Source: Pseudoduganella guangdongensis (GTDB taxonomy: Bacteria; Pseudomonadota; Gammaproteobacteria; Burkholderiales; Burkholderiaceae_D). From it: a stretch of DNA of 64,000 nt. The notes below the pieces were generated by a model. The model did no database searches. It had not been told where the DNA came from and saw only the letters and a list, made by a program, of their open reading frames with translations. Positions within the stretch are counted from its first letter, which is position 1; each line of letters opens with the position of its first letter. The position numbers were made by a program, and so were the translations under genes. Positions 1 to 11,044 of the stretch are shown in pieces. The stretch lies in NCBI RefSeq assembly GCF_009857475.1, contig NZ_WWCJ01000002.1:124001-188000 (forward strand), in the 5' to 3' direction.

Positions 1-229
1 AACCGCGGCGGCGCACCACCAGGCCCTGGTCCACCAACTGGTCGATTGCTTTACGCGCGGTGACGCGCGAGACATTCAATAATTCCGACAGCGTCCGTTC
101 GGAGGGCAGTGCCTGGTCTACCTGGTACCGTCCGTTGCGTACATCATCGCTCAACTTGCGCGCAATCTGCATGTACAGCGGCGAATTGTCTTGTAGATCT
201 GGTTTAAATTCAGCGCCGGCGAGGCTCAT
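1..229 (-). CDS. GntR-family transcriptional regulator (5' end only)
   Basis: The first 76 residues of a GntR-type winged-helix regulator are visible on the reverse strand; the rest lies outside the window. The start codon is at 229, with a GGAGA ribosome site just upstream. The segment LPSERTLSELLNVSRVTARK followed by a GLVVRRRG-type wing is the classic GntR DNA-binding signature, and the N-terminal PLYMQIARKL helix suits the HutC/NagR-like branch. Effector and regulon cannot be told from this part. A NagR-type role would fit the chitinases at the other end of the window, but this is speculation because 59 kb separate them. Confidence 0.85.
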   Translation of the reverse strand, partial: MSLAGAEFKPDLQDNSPLYMQIARKLSDDVRNGRYQVDQALPSERTLSELLNVSRVTARKAIDQLVDQGLVVRRRG

Positions 230-282
230 TGCATTTCTCCTATAGTTGCTAGTGTAATAGCGAAAGGAAAAACCTGCTGCTC

Positions 283-353
283 TTTTCATTTGGCAGCCGG
301 GGGCAAATGCCGCTTGGTTATGGGTGGATAATCAGTTTTCATTGGCAGCCGGG
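283..353. repeat. Imperfect direct repeat between GntR gene and serine hydrolase gene
   Basis: The motif TTTTCATTTGGCAGCCGGG (283-301) recurs at 336-353 with one T missing. The copies are 53 bp apart start to start, in the divergent intergenic region (230-391). This may be a pair of regulator sites or a small duplication. Nothing else is recognisable in this gap. Confidence 0.5.
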
Positions 354-391
354 AAGCGCTCCGCCGTATGCTTTTGACAAAAGGAGAACGC

Positions 392-1687
392 ATGCAAATG
401 GGAGTGCGCGCCCTCGTCGGCGCAGTATTGATCAGTGGCGCGGGCCACGCCGCCGCCAGCCAGCTGGACGCGGAGCTATCGGCCATCGTGAACGACCCGC
501 AGCGGCCGCTGGCGGGCTTGTCGGTGCTGGTGGTGCGCGATGGCGCGGTGGCATATCAGCAACAATTCGGCCAGCGCCGGCTTGATACGGCGGGCGCCGG
601 CGTGACGGCGCCGGTGACGCCGCACACCATGTTCCGCATCGCCTCGATCTCGAAGATGGTGACGACACTGGGGCTGATGAAGCTGGTGGAGGAAGGCAAG
701 CTGTCGCTCGATGCGGACGTCAGCGGCTACCTCGACTTCACGCTGCGCAACCCGCATTATCCGGCGCGCGCCATCACCCTGCGCCACCTGCTGAGCCACA
801 CCTCGACCTTGCGCGACGACGCCGGCTATTCCTGGGGCAGCGGCACGCGCTTGCGCGATGTGCTGGCGGCGGAGGGCAAAATGTGGGGGCGCGAGGGCGA
901 GCCGGGCGCGTGGTTCACCTACTCCAACCTGAACTGGGGCGTGATCGGCACTATCATGGAAAGTGTCAGCGGTGAGCGCTTCGACCGCCTGATGAAGCGC
1001 CTGCTGCTGACGCCGATGGGCTTGAAGGGCGGCTATAACCCGGCCGAGTTCAGCCAGCAGGAAATCGTCGACACCGCCACCCTGTACCGCCGCCGCACGC
1101 GCGATACCGAAGTGTGGGACAGCAAGGGGCCATGGATTGCGCAGGTGGACGATTTTGGCGTGGCGGCCCCGCTGGCGCCGCCCGGCCTGGAGCAGTACGT
1201 GGTGGGCAGCAATGGCACGCTGTTCAGCCCGACCGGCGGCATCCGCCTGTCGGCCGCCGACCTGGGCAGGATCATGCTGATGCTGCTGAATAATGGCCGC
1301 CACGAAGGCAGGCAAATCGTCCAGCCACAGTCATTGGCGGCCATGTTCAGCGAACAATGGCGCTTTAATGGCCACAACGGCGACACCTTGAAAGGCCTGT
1401 ACCACAGCTGGGGCCTGGGCACGCAGCGCTTTGCCGATGTGCGGGGCAATATGGGCGGCATGCCGGCGGATGGGCGCTTCCGCGCGGTGGGCCATCTGGG
1501 CGAAGCCTATGGCCTGGTGTCCACCTTTGCTCTGGACATGGAGAAAAGACAAGGCATTGTGTCGCTGATCGGCGGCTTTGCCAGCGATCCCGATGCCGAC
1601 CCGGGCCAGTATTCCGCCCACACGCGGGCCGAGGAAAAAATTCTCGACGCCCTCTACCAGCGCGCCATCCTGGGCCGCGCGGACTAG
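392..1687 (+). CDS. Secreted serine beta-lactamase-like hydrolase (class C / esterase family)
   Basis: A 431-residue serine hydrolase of the beta-lactamase/D-alanyl-D-alanine carboxypeptidase fold. The start at 392 is chosen because AAAGGAG lies just before it; the frame is open a little further upstream. An N-terminal signal peptide ends near AGHAAAS. All three active-site motifs are present: S-I-S-K at about residues 85-88, Y-S-N at about 177-179, and H-L-G (in GHLGEAYG) near the C terminus. Family members act in the periplasm on beta-lactams, peptidoglycan peptides or small esters, and sequence alone does not separate these. It is divergent from the GntR gene, which may control it. It could equally be an EstB-like esterase. 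Confidence 0.85.
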   Translation: MQMGVRALVGAVLISGAGHAAASQLDAELSAIVNDPQRPLAGLSVLVVRDGAVAYQQQFGQRRLDTAGAGVTAPVTPHTMFRIASISKMVTTLGLMKLVEEGKLSLDADVSGYLDFTLRNPHYPARAITLRHLLSHTSTLRDDAGYSWGSGTRLRDVLAAEGKMWGREGEPGAWFTYSNLNWGVIGTIMESVSGERFDRLMKRLLLTPMGLKGGYNPAEFSQQEIVDTATLYRRRTRDTEVWDSKGPWIAQVDDFGVAAPLAPPGLEQYVVGSNGTLFSPTGGIRLSAADLGRIMLMLLNNGRHEGRQIVQPQSLAAMFSEQWRFNGHNGDTLKGLYHSWGLGTQRFADVRGNMGGMPADGRFRAVGHLGEAYGLVSTFALDMEKRQGIVSLIGGFASDPDADPGQYSAHTRAEEKILDALYQRAILGRAD

Positions 1688-1795
1688 CACTGCTGCAAGC
1701 GCATGAACCAGGGTTATGACTGCAAGAATACGTTTCATTGGCTCGGGAGCAACCCTGCCCCTTAAGCTCTATCACCAGTGAAACTCGGAGGTGGC

Positions 1796-3049
1796 ATGCA
1801 GGAAGCACAGCAAGTGGTGGTGATTGGCGGCGGCGTGGTCGGCCTGGCGTCCGCATGGTGGCTGCTGGAAGCGGGCTACCGTGTGACCCTGCTCGAACGC
1901 GCACCGACCGTTGCCAGTGCCGCCAGCTACCGCAATGGTGGCCAGCTGAGCTACCGCTATGTGTCGCCGCTGGCCGATGTCGGCGTGCCGAAAAAGGCCA
2001 TGCAATGGCTGTTCGAGCGGGACGGTCCGCTGCGTTTCCGCCCCGAGGCCGATATCCGCCAATGGCGCTGGATGACGCAATTCCTGTCCAACTGCAATGC
2101 CGCCGCCAATGCGCGCACCACCGCCAAGCTGCTGCAGTTGGGCGAGTTGAGCCGCGAATCGCTGGCCCAGCTGGAACTAACCCTGCCACTGTCCGAGTTC
2201 AACTGGCGCAATGCGGGCAAGCTGGTGGTGTACCGCAGCGAGGAAGCCTTCAAGGCCGCGCTGGACAAGCCTGAGACCGATGAGAACCGCGCCATCCTGT
2301 ACGGTGCCGATACGGCGCGCGTGGAACCGGCGCTGGCCGAACTGGCGCCGCAACTGGCGGGCGGCATCTTCAACGCCGGCGAAGCGGTGGCCGATTGCTA
2401 TGCCTTCTGCCTGGCATTGGAGAAGCGCATTTACGCCCATCCGCGCTTTGAGCGCTGCATGCACACGGCGGCGCGCACCATCTTTGTCGAGCATGGCAAG
2501 GTCGCGGCCATTGAAACCGATGCCGGCTGGATTTCCGCCGACCATTACGTGCTGGCCGCCGGCATCCAGAGCCGCGACCTGGCCGCCACCGCCAACCTCG
2601 ACCTGCCCATGTATCCGCTCAAGGGCTACAGCCTGACCGCGCCGATCCGCCCGGAGCATGTGGCGCCGAATATCAGCATTACGGATTTCGAGCGCAAGAC
2701 TTTGTATGCGCGCATCGGCAAGGAACTGCGCATTGCCGCCATGGTGGACATGGTGGGCGAAGACACCCGCATCGACCGCCGCCGCATTGCCAGCCTGACG
2801 CGCCTGGCGCGCGAGTCGATGCCGAAAGCCGCCGACTACAACCAGGCCGAAGCCTGGGCCGGCCTGCGTCCCGCCACCCCGAACAGCGCCCCCATCATCG
2901 GCGCCACGCCATATCCCAACCTGTGGCTCAACGTCGGCCACGGTCCGCTCGGCTTCACCTTCGCCTGCGGCAGCGCCAGCCTGCTGGCGACCCTGATGCG
3001 CGGCAAAGAGTCGCCCTTCGCCCTCGATTGCCTGGCGTACAAGCATTGA
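1796..3049 (+). CDS. dadA: D-amino acid dehydrogenase (FAD-dependent)
   Basis: A 417-residue FAD-dependent oxidoreductase of the DadA family, which deaminates D-amino acids (typically D-alanine) at the inner membrane and passes electrons to the respiratory chain. The dinucleotide-binding motif VVIGGGVVGLASAWW is at residues 7-21, and the C-terminal segment (WAGLRPATPNSAPIIG, then NVGHGPLGFT) is characteristic. The ATG at 1796 is preferred over an in-frame GTG at 1778 because a GGAGG ribosome site (1787-1791) lies between them. The length matches the family. No alanine racemase gene is adjacent, unlike in enterics. Confidence 0.9.
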   Translation: MQEAQQVVVIGGGVVGLASAWWLLEAGYRVTLLERAPTVASAASYRNGGQLSYRYVSPLADVGVPKKAMQWLFERDGPLRFRPEADIRQWRWMTQFLSNCNAAANARTTAKLLQLGELSRESLAQLELTLPLSEFNWRNAGKLVVYRSEEAFKAALDKPETDENRAILYGADTARVEPALAELAPQLAGGIFNAGEAVADCYAFCLALEKRIYAHPRFERCMHTAARTIFVEHGKVAAIETDAGWISADHYVLAAGIQSRDLAATANLDLPMYPLKGYSLTAPIRPEHVAPNISITDFERKTLYARIGKELRIAAMVDMVGEDTRIDRRRIASLTRLARESMPKAADYNQAEAWAGLRPATPNSAPIIGATPYPNLWLNVGHGPLGFTFACGSASLLATLMRGKESPFALDCLAYKH

Positions 3050-3113
3050 GCTAAGTCCTGCTGCGGTTTTCCCATTGATGTAGGATGGTTTGGTAAGTCA
3101 ATGGGAGGGCACC

Positions 3114-3344
3114 GTGCGGACTACATTAAAAATTGATGACGATATCCTTGAGGCCGCAAGATCTCTTGCGCACTTCGAGAAGCGCAGCGTTGGCGAGGTT
3201 ATCTCAAGCCTGGCTCGCAAATCACTTGATCACGAGCATCCATTCGTTACGAAGAATGGCATTCCCCAGCTACCTAAACGCGGCGCTGGGAAACCGGTCA
3301 CCATGGAACTCGTCAATAAGTTGAGAGACGAGATTCCAGAATGA
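3114..3344 (+). CDS. VapB-type antitoxin
   Basis: A small (76-residue) protein starting at GTG 3114, with GGGAGG seven bases upstream. It opens with RTTLKIDDDILEAAR, the ribbon-helix-helix DNA-binding pattern of VapB antitoxins, and ends in a charged tail expected to wrap the toxin. Its stop overlaps the start of the PIN-domain gene by four bases, the usual antitoxin-toxin coupling. It probably autorepresses the pair. Base composition is lower in GC than the neighbours, consistent with acquisition. Confidence 0.85.
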   Translation: MRTTLKIDDDILEAARSLAHFEKRSVGEVISSLARKSLDHEHPFVTKNGIPQLPKRGAGKPVTMELVNKLRDEIPE

Positions 3345-3772
3345 CCTTCCTGCTCGACGTCAATGTGCTAATAGCGCTGGTTGATGACGACCATGTTCAT
3401 CACGACGCTGCGCACAGATGGTTCGAAACAGAAGGCAGGCAATCATGGGCGACATGCCCGCTGACCGAAAATGGAGTTTTACGAATAGTAGGCGACCCAC
3501 GGTATCCCAACTCTCCCGGTTCACCAATCGTCGTAGCACCGTTAGTGAAACAGCTTCAAATCGCACCGGGCCACGCCTTTTGGGCGGATGACATAAGTCT
3601 ACTCAACCTGGCGGATCTGGATCATCGCTGCCTCCTGCACTCCCGCTACATTACAGATACATACCTGCTAGCACTGGCCAAATCACGTAATGGCACGCTG
3701 ACAACGTTTGATCGTCATTTGGTCACAAGTGCCGTAAAAAATGGCAGGCGCTATTTACGGCTATTGTCTTAG
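3341..3772 (+). CDS. VapC-type PIN-domain ribonuclease toxin
   Basis: A 143-residue PIN-domain protein. The first acidic residue is in FLLDVNVLIALVD (D6). A central acidic residue is in LTENGVLR, and the C-terminal aspartates are in ITDTYLLALA and TFDRH, which together make a full PIN metal-binding set. VapC toxins cleave RNA, often tRNA or rRNA, and are neutralised by the cognate VapB. It is translationally coupled to the antitoxin by an ATGA overlap. All expected catalytic residues look present, so the module may be active. Confidence 0.87.
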   Translation: MTFLLDVNVLIALVDDDHVHHDAAHRWFETEGRQSWATCPLTENGVLRIVGDPRYPNSPGSPIVVAPLVKQLQIAPGHAFWADDISLLNLADLDHRCLLHSRYITDTYLLALAKSRNGTLTTFDRHLVTSAVKNGRRYLRLLS

Positions 3773-3812
3773 GCACATCACGTCCCCCGCCGATATGGCG
3801 GATAATGGCGGG

Positions 3813-4241
3813 ATGTCCAAATTGAAGACCCCTGTCGGCTGCCCTTGCGGCGGTCCTTCTTACGAGACGTGCTGCGGGCCGTTTATTGTCGGCGCCAAGG
3901 TACCGGAGACGGCGGAGCAGCTGATGCGCTCGCGCTATACGGCATATTCGCTCAGGAACGAGCCGTATTTATTGTCAACCTGGCACGAATCCACGCGCCC
4001 CACAGAAAAAATAGTACGCCCGGACGAAAAGCTCCAATGGCTGGGACTTGAGGTAAAATCTGCTTTACGTTTACGTCAACGTAAAGCAGAGGCCCAGCCG
4101 AACGAGGATTTTGTCGAGTTCGTGGCCCGCCTGCGCGTGGATGGCCGCGGCCAGCGCCTGCATGAGTTGAGCCGCTTCCTGCGCGAACCAGGCGATGGCG
4201 GCTTGCGCTGGTTTTACGTCGACGGCGAATTTCCAGAATAA
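3813..4241 (+). CDS. YchJ family protein with SEC-C zinc motif
   Basis: A 142-residue protein. The N-terminal CPCGGPSYETCCGPFI segment is the Cys-rich SEC-C-like zinc-binding motif of YchJ proteins, followed by the family pattern MRSRYTAYSL and the C-terminal WFYVDGEFPE. The function of this family is not established. The start at 3813 puts the Cys motif close to the N terminus, as in relatives; ATG 3795 is also possible. The mid-protein segment at 4059-4090 contains a perfect DNA inverted repeat, and its translation (KSALRLRQRKAEAQ) is unlike the usual family loop. It ends 20 bp before mccB and may share its transcript. Confidence 0.85.
   Translation: MSKLKTPVGCPCGGPSYETCCGPFIVGAKVPETAEQLMRSRYTAYSLRNEPYLLSTWHESTRPTEKIVRPDEKLQWLGLEVKSALRLRQRKAEAQPNEDFVEFVARLRVDGRGQRLHELSRFLREPGDGGLRWFYVDGEFPE
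4059..4090. repeat. Perfect 13-bp inverted repeat inside the ychJ-like gene
   Basis: TCTGCTTTACGTT (4059-4071) and its exact reverse complement (4078-4090) are separated by six bases. The hairpin is entirely inside coding sequence and is noticeably AT-rich compared with its surroundings. Confidence 0.8.
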
Positions 4242-4261
4242 GAGAAGACTAGAGGACGACA

Positions 4262-5869
<1,608 letters not shown>

Positions 5870-5882
5870 GGAGGGGATGACG

Positions 5883-6668
5883 ATGACCTACGAGACCTTG
5901 ACCGTCGAAATCCAAGACAAAATCGCCACCGTCACCCTGAACCGTCCGGACGTGCGCAATGCTTTCAACGAGCATTCGATCAACGACCTGACGCGCGCCT
6001 TTTCGGAACTGGGCCGCAATGAGCTGGTACGCGCCATCGTTTTGGCCGGCAACGGCCCGGCCTTCTGCGCCGGCGGTGACCTGAACTGGATGAAGAAGAT
6101 GGCCCATTACACCCACGAGGAGAATGAGGCCGACGCCATGCAGCTGGCGCAAATGCTGCGCACCATCTATGCCTGCCCGAAACCGGTGGTCGCGCGCGTA
6201 CACGGCGACTGCTATGCGGGCGGCATGGGCCTGGTGTCCGCCTGCGACATCGTGATCGCGGTGCCGGAGGCGAATTTCTGCCTGAGCGAAGTGAAACTGG
6301 GCCTGATCCCCGCGACCATTTCGCCCTATGTCATCAAGGCGATGGGGGAGCAGGCTTCGCGCCGCTACTTCCTCACTGCCGAACGTTTCAGCGCGGCCGA
6401 AGGCCACCGTATTGGCCTGGTCCACGAACTGGTGGCTGCCGACGCGCTGGATGCCAAACTCGCCGAGGTGCTGAAAGCCCTCGTCACCAACAGCCCGAAC
6501 GCAGTGAAGGAAGCGAAAGTGCTGGTGCGCGATATCGCCGGCAAGCCGGTAAACGATGCGCTGCTGAAGGATACGGCGGAACGCATCGCCCATATCCGCG
6601 CTTCCGAGCAGGGCCGCGAAGGCGTGACTTCCTTCCTGGAGAAACGCAAGCCGGGCTGGCTGAATTGA
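5883..6668 (+). CDS. liuC: Methylglutaconyl-CoA hydratase / enoyl-CoA hydratase family
   Basis: A 261-residue crotonase-fold protein, expected to hydrate 3-methylglutaconyl-CoA to HMG-CoA, the step after MccAB. The oxyanion-hole motifs are ANGPAFCAGGDLNWM and HGDCYAGGMGLVSACD, and SEVKLGLIPATISPYV is typical of the LiuC branch. ATG 5883 is preferred over ATG 5877 because GGAGGGG (5871-5876) would be too close to the first. It lies 13 bp after mccB. The function is inferred from family plus position. Confidence 0.9.
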   Translation: MTYETLTVEIQDKIATVTLNRPDVRNAFNEHSINDLTRAFSELGRNELVRAIVLAGNGPAFCAGGDLNWMKKMAHYTHEENEADAMQLAQMLRTIYACPKPVVARVHGDCYAGGMGLVSACDIVIAVPEANFCLSEVKLGLIPATISPYVIKAMGEQASRRYFLTAERFSAAEGHRIGLVHELVAADALDAKLAEVLKALVTNSPNAVKEAKVLVRDIAGKPVNDALLKDTAERIAHIRASEQGREGVTSFLEKRKPGWLN

Positions 6669-6680
6669 ACGGAGCAGTAT

Positions 6681-8006
6681 TTGGAAGTGAACCAACAAAG
6701 CGATTGGGTAGCACGTAGCCTGAAGTCGGTCTGGCACCCGTGCACCCAGATGCAGCACCACGAAACCGTACCGCTGATTCCGGTCAGTCATGGCCGCGGC
6801 GTGTGGCTGTACGACCACCAAGGCAAGCGCTACCTGGATGCGATCAGCTCCTGGTGGGTGAACCTGTTCGGCCATGCGAATCCGCGCATCAACGCGGCGC
6901 TGCGCGAGCAGCTGGACCTGCTGGAGCATGCCATGCTGGCCGGCTTCACCCACGAGCCGGTGATCCAGTTGAGCGAACGCCTGGCGGCGTTGACCCAGCA
7001 CCAGCTGGGACATGCTTTCTACGCGTCGGACGGCGCGTCGGCGGTCGAAATCGCCTTGAAAATGAGCTTCCACTCCTGGCGCAACCGGGGCCAGGGCGAG
7101 AAGCAGGAATTCGTCTGCCTGAAGGGCAGCTACCACGGCGAGACCATCGGCGCGCTGGCCGTGACCGACGTGGCGCTGTTCAAGGATGCCTACGGCCCGC
7201 TGCTGCGTGCCACGCAAACGGTGATGTCGCCGGATGCGCGCCAGGCGCTCGCAGGCGAGAGTGCCGCCGATGTGGCGCGCCGCGCCGCCGCCGACGTTGA
7301 GCGCATGTTCACCGAACGCGCCGGCAAGATCGCCGCCATCATCATCGAACCGCTGGTGCAATGCGCCACCGGCATGGCGATGCACGATCCGCTCTACCTG
7401 AAACTGGTGCGCGAGCTGTGCGACCAGCACGGCGTGCACCTGATCCTGGACGAAATCGCCGTCGGCTGCGGCCGCACCGGCACCTTCTTCGCTTGCGAGC
7501 AAGCCGGCATCTGGCCCGACTTCCTGTGCCTGTCGAAGGGTATCAGCGGCGGCTACCTGCCGCTCTCCATCGTGCTCTCGCGCGACGAGATCTACCAGGC
7601 CTTCTACGACGCCGACGTGACACGCGGCTTCCTGCACTCGCACTCGTACACCGGCAACCCGCTGGCCTGCCGCGCCGCGCTGGCCACGCTGGATATCTTT
7701 GCCGAGGACCAGGTGCTGGAAGCGAACAAGGCGCGCTCGCGCAAGCTGACCGACGCCCTGGCGCCGCTGGCGCAGCACGAGCGCGTGAGTAATTTCCGCA
7801 ATCGCGGCATGATCTGGGCCTTCGACGCGGTCAATGCCGCACCGGGCTTCTCGCGCCGCTTCTTCACCGAGGGCACCCGGCAGGAACTGCTGCTGCGCCC
7901 GATCGGCAACACCGTGTACCTGATGCCACCTTACATCCTCTCCGACGAGGAAATCGAAGGCCTGGCCGCGCGCACGCTGTCGGTATTTGAAAAGACGGTG
8001 GACTGA
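6681..8006 (+). CDS. bioA: Adenosylmethionine-8-amino-7-oxononanoate aminotransferase
   Basis: A 441-residue class III PLP aminotransferase making 7,8-diaminopelargonate from KAPA in biotin synthesis. The N terminus ([12 protein letters not shown]), [15 protein letters not shown] and the PLP-lysine segment [14 protein letters not shown] near residue 280 identify BioA. The start is a TTG at 6681 with GGAG six bases upstream; a GTG two codons later is the alternative. It sits 12 bp after liuC in the same direction, so biotin genes begin inside the leucine operon. Its stop overlaps the bioF start (TGATG). Confidence 0.95.
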   Translation: MEVNQQSDWVARSLKSVWHPCTQMQHHETVPLIPVSHGRGVWLYDHQGKRYLDAISSWWVNLFGHANPRINAALREQLDLLEHAMLAGFTHEPVIQLSERLAALTQHQLGHAFYASDGASAVEIALKMSFHSWRNRGQGEKQEFVCLKGSYHGETIGALAVTDVALFKDAYGPLLRATQTVMSPDARQALAGESAADVARRAAADVERMFTERAGKIAAIIIEPLVQCATGMAMHDPLYLKLVRELCDQHGVHLILDEIAVGCGRTGTFFACEQAGIWPDFLCLSKGISGGYLPLSIVLSRDEIYQAFYDADVTRGFLHSHSYTGNPLACRAALATLDIFAEDQVLEANKARSRKLTDALAPLAQHERVSNFRNRGMIWAFDAVNAAPGFSRRFFTEGTRQELLLRPIGNTVYLMPPYILSDEEIEGLAARTLSVFEKTVD

Positions 8007-9190
8007 TGGAACTGCTGGCAAAACTCGAACAGCAGCTGCAAGGCCTGCACGACCAGAACCTGATCCGCAAACGGCGCTCGGTGGAAACCGCCTGCGCGCC
8101 GCGCGTCATGGTCGACGGCCGCGAACTGCTGGCCTTCTGCAGCAACGACTACCTGGGCCTGGCCGCGCACCCGCGCCTGGCCCAAGCGATGCAACAGGGC
8201 GTTGAGCTGTACGGCACCGGCAGCGGCGCCTCGCACCTGATCAGCGGCCATAGCCGCGCCCACACACTGCTGGAACAACGGCTGGCCGAATTCCTGTCGC
8301 CGCACCTGGTGCAGGCGCAGGCGCTGTACTTCTGCACCGGCTATATGGCCAACCTGGCCGTGCTGACCGGCCTGGCCGTGGGCGACAAGGACACCGAGAT
8401 TTTCAGCGAAGCGCTGAACCACGCCTCGCTGATCGACGGCGGCCGCCTGGCGCGCACCAAGGTTTCCGTCTACCCGCACGCCGACGTGGCCGCGCTGGAC
8501 GAGATGCTGGCCGCGAGCAGCGCCAGCACCAAGATCGTGGTCACCGACTCCGTGTTCAGCATGGACGGCGACCTGGCGCCGCTGCCGGCCCTGCTGGCCC
8601 TATGCGAGCAGCACGATGCCTGGCTGGTGGTCGACGACGCGCACGGCTTCGGCACGCTGGGCGAGAACGGCCGCGGCGCGCTGGAGCACTTCGGCATGCA
8701 CTCGCCCAACCTGGTCTATGTCGGCACGCTCGGCAAGGCGGCCGGCGTGGGCGGCGCCTTCGTGGCGGCGCACCGCACCGTGGTGGAAACGCTGATCCAG
8801 CGCGCCCGCCCCTACATCTTCACCACCGCCGCGCCGCCGGCGCTGGCGCACGCGCTGCAGGCCAGCCTGGATGTCATCTCCGGAGACGAAGGCCGCGAGC
8901 GCCGCGCCCACCTGCAGGCACTGGTGGCACAATTGCACGACAGCCTGCGCCTGAAGCGCTGGCAACTGCTGCCGTCGCAGACGGCGATCCAGCCAATCAT
9001 TATTGGCGAGAACGATGAAACCATGCGGCTTGCCGCCGCGCTGTACGAGCAGGGCATCTGGGTAGGCGGCATCCGCCCGCCGACCGTGCCGGCTGGCAGC
9101 GCGCGCCTGCGCATCACCCTGTCGGCCGCCCACACGGCCGACGATGTGCGCCGCCTGGCCGACACGATTCAAACACTTGAGAGGACCTGA
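8006..9190 (+). CDS. bioF: 8-amino-7-oxononanoate synthase
   Basis: A 394-residue alpha-oxoamine synthase that condenses pimeloyl-ACP (or CoA) with alanine to form [38 protein letters not shown] and the PLP-lysine motif [13 protein letters not shown] (about residue 245) are all diagnostic. It is translationally coupled to bioA by a one-base stop/start overlap and followed by bioD after one base. No bioC or bioH is in the window, so pimelate-moiety synthesis must be encoded elsewhere. Confidence 0.95.
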   Translation: MELLAKLEQQLQGLHDQNLIRKRRSVETACAPRVMVDGRELLAFCSNDYLGLAAHPRLAQAMQQGVELYGTGSGASHLISGHSRAHTLLEQRLAEFLSPHLVQAQALYFCTGYMANLAVLTGLAVGDKDTEIFSEALNHASLIDGGRLARTKVSVYPHADVAALDEMLAASSASTKIVVTDSVFSMDGDLAPLPALLALCEQHDAWLVVDDAHGFGTLGENGRGALEHFGMHSPNLVYVGTLGKAAGVGGAFVAAHRTVVETLIQRARPYIFTTAAPPALAHALQASLDVISGDEGRERRAHLQALVAQLHDSLRLKRWQLLPSQTAIQPIIIGENDETMRLAAALYEQGIWVGGIRPPTVPAGSARLRITLSAAHTADDVRRLADTIQTLERT

Positions 9191-9191
9191 T

Positions 9192-9959
9192 ATGGCGCTC
9201 GAAGACCCTGTCATCGCTCCTGAACCACAGGCCGCCGCAGCCGCCGATGGCGTGCCGCTGCGCTTCTCCTGCTTTGTGGCGGGCACCGACACCGAGATCG
9301 GCAAGACGCTCACCTCGTCCGCCATGCTGTACGCGCTGGTACGCAACGGCGTACGCGCCTGCGGCATGAAACCCGTCGCCGCCGGCGCGGTGATGCGCGA
9401 CGTCGAATTGCATAACGACGACGCCGACCAGCTGGTCGACGCCAGTAACGTGCACCTGCCGCAGTCGCTGACAACGCCCTTCATGCTGAAAGAGCCGGCC
9501 GCGCCGCATATCGCCGCCGCGCTGGAAGGCGTGGAGATCGACCCGGTGCCGATCCTGGCCGCCTACCTGGAAATCGCCGCCCTGACCGACGCCACCGTGG
9601 TGGAAGGCGTGGGCGGCTTCCGCGTGCCGCTGACCGACAGCTACGACACCGCCGACCTGGCGCAGCAGCTTGGCCTGCCGGTGGTGCTGGTGGTGGGCCT
9701 GCGCCTGGGCTGCATCAACCACGCGCTGCTGACCGTGGAAGCGATCCTGGCGCGCGGCTTGAAACTGGCGGGCTGGGTTGCCAATACGCTGGAATTTGAA
9801 ATGAACTTCGCCGACGAGAACATCGAGGCGCTGGCAGCGCGCATTCCCGCGCCGCTGCTCGGCCGCATACCGCGCCTGGCCAAGCCGAGCGCCGCCGCTG
9901 CGGCCGAACACCTGGACTTCACGTCCCTGCCGAACTGGCCGGGTCGCCGTAACACGTAA
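9192..9959 (+). CDS. bioD: Dethiobiotin synthetase
   Basis: A 255-residue ATP-dependent enzyme that closes the ureido ring of dethiobiotin. The P-loop [10 protein letters not shown] falls near residues 27-36, followed by the substrate loop MKPVAAGA and [11 protein letters not shown]. The start at 9192 follows GAGGACC; the frame is open further upstream inside bioF, but that would cost the overlap. The N-terminal extension of about 20 residues before the P-loop strand is Ala-rich and slightly longer than in E. coli BioD. Confidence 0.94.
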   Translation: MALEDPVIAPEPQAAAAADGVPLRFSCFVAGTDTEIGKTLTSSAMLYALVRNGVRACGMKPVAAGAVMRDVELHNDDADQLVDASNVHLPQSLTTPFMLKEPAAPHIAAALEGVEIDPVPILAAYLEIAALTDATVVEGVGGFRVPLTDSYDTADLAQQLGLPVVLVVGLRLGCINHALLTVEAILARGLKLAGWVANTLEFEMNFADENIEALAARIPAPLLGRIPRLAKPSAAAAAEHLDFTSLPNWPGRRNT

Positions 9960-9972
9960 GAGAGGAAGAGCA

Positions 9973-11013
9973 ATGTCCCTGCAAGAACCTAAAGCCGTCC
10001 AACTGCACCGCCCAAGCGCGGCCATCAAACTGCCGGAAGCCGCCACCTGGCCGCTAGAAGACGTGATGGCGCTGTATGAGCTGCCATTCAACGATTTGAT
10101 GTTCCGCGCCCAGGAAGCCCATCGCGCCAACTGGCCGGACGGCGACGTGGAGCTGGCGACCCTGCTCTCCATCAAGACCGGCGGTTGCGAAGAGGATTGC
10201 GGCTACTGCCCGCAAGCCGCGCGCTACGACACCGGCGTGGAAGCCAAGAAGATCCTGGACCTGGACACCGTGCTGGACGCCGCCAAGCAGGCGAAGGACA
10301 ACGGCGCCACGCGCTTCTGCATGGGCGCCGCCTGGCGCAGCCCGAAAGAGCGCGACATGGACAAAGTCGAAACCATGGTGCGCGAAGTGAAGGCCCTGGG
10401 CCTGGAAACCTGCGCCACCCTGGGCATGCTGGAAGCCGAACAGGCGCAGCGCCTGAAGGACGCCGGCCTGGACTACTACAACCACAACCTGGACACCGCG
10501 CCGGACTTCTACGACAACGTGATCTCCACCCGCCAGTACCAGGACCGCCTGGACACCCTGGGCCACGTGCGCAGCGCCGGCCTGAAGGTCTGCTGCGGCG
10601 GCATCGTGGGCATGGGCGAATCGCGCGAACAGCGCGCCGGCCTGATCGCCCAGCTGGCCAACTTGAACCCGTACCCGGAATCGGTGCCGGTCAACCACCT
10701 GGTGCAGGTGGAAGGCACGCCGCTGCACGGCCTGGACAAGCTGGACCCGCTGGAATTCGTGCGCACCATCGCCGTCGCCCGCATCACCATGCCGAAAGCG
10801 CGCGTGCGCCTGTCGGCAGGTCGCCGCGAGCTGGGCGAAGCAGTGCAAGCGATGTGCTTCATGGCGGGCGCCAACTCGATCTTCTACGGCGACAAGCTGC
10901 TGACCACCGACAACCCGGAAGCGAACGACGACCGCGCGCTGCTGGCGAAACTGGGCCTGCCTACGCGCGGCGCGGTGTTGGAATCGGTGCAAAAAGAAGC
11001 CTGCGGCTGCTAA
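9973..11013 (+). CDS. bioB: Biotin synthase (radical SAM)
   Basis: A 346-residue radical SAM enzyme inserting sulfur into dethiobiotin. The cluster-binding CxxxCxxC is C72-C76-C79 in [27 protein letters not shown], the NxxxxxxG segment and the C-terminal arginine motif [12 protein letters not shown] complete the BioB pattern. A ribosome site GAGGAAG precedes the start. It is the last gene of the bioAFDB block and lies 31 bp before the biotin-dependent carboxylase subunit, the enzyme that consumes its product. Confidence 0.96.
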   Translation: MSLQEPKAVQLHRPSAAIKLPEAATWPLEDVMALYELPFNDLMFRAQEAHRANWPDGDVELATLLSIKTGGCEEDCGYCPQAARYDTGVEAKKILDLDTVLDAAKQAKDNGATRFCMGAAWRSPKERDMDKVETMVREVKALGLETCATLGMLEAEQAQRLKDAGLDYYNHNLDTAPDFYDNVISTRQYQDRLDTLGHVRSAGLKVCCGGIVGMGESREQRAGLIAQLANLNPYPESVPVNHLVQVEGTPLHGLDKLDPLEFVRTIAVARITMPKARVRLSAGRRELGEAVQAMCFMAGANSIFYGDKLLTTDNPEANDDRALLAKLGLPTRGAVLESVQKEACGC

Positions 11014-11044
11014 GAACACATCCGAATAAGAATAGAGAGAGACA

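Noticed and set aside
10982..11044. Riboswitch or BirA operator between bioB and liuD
   Set aside because: The 31-bp gap holds only a purine-rich ribosome site; no dyad matching a biotin operator was seen.
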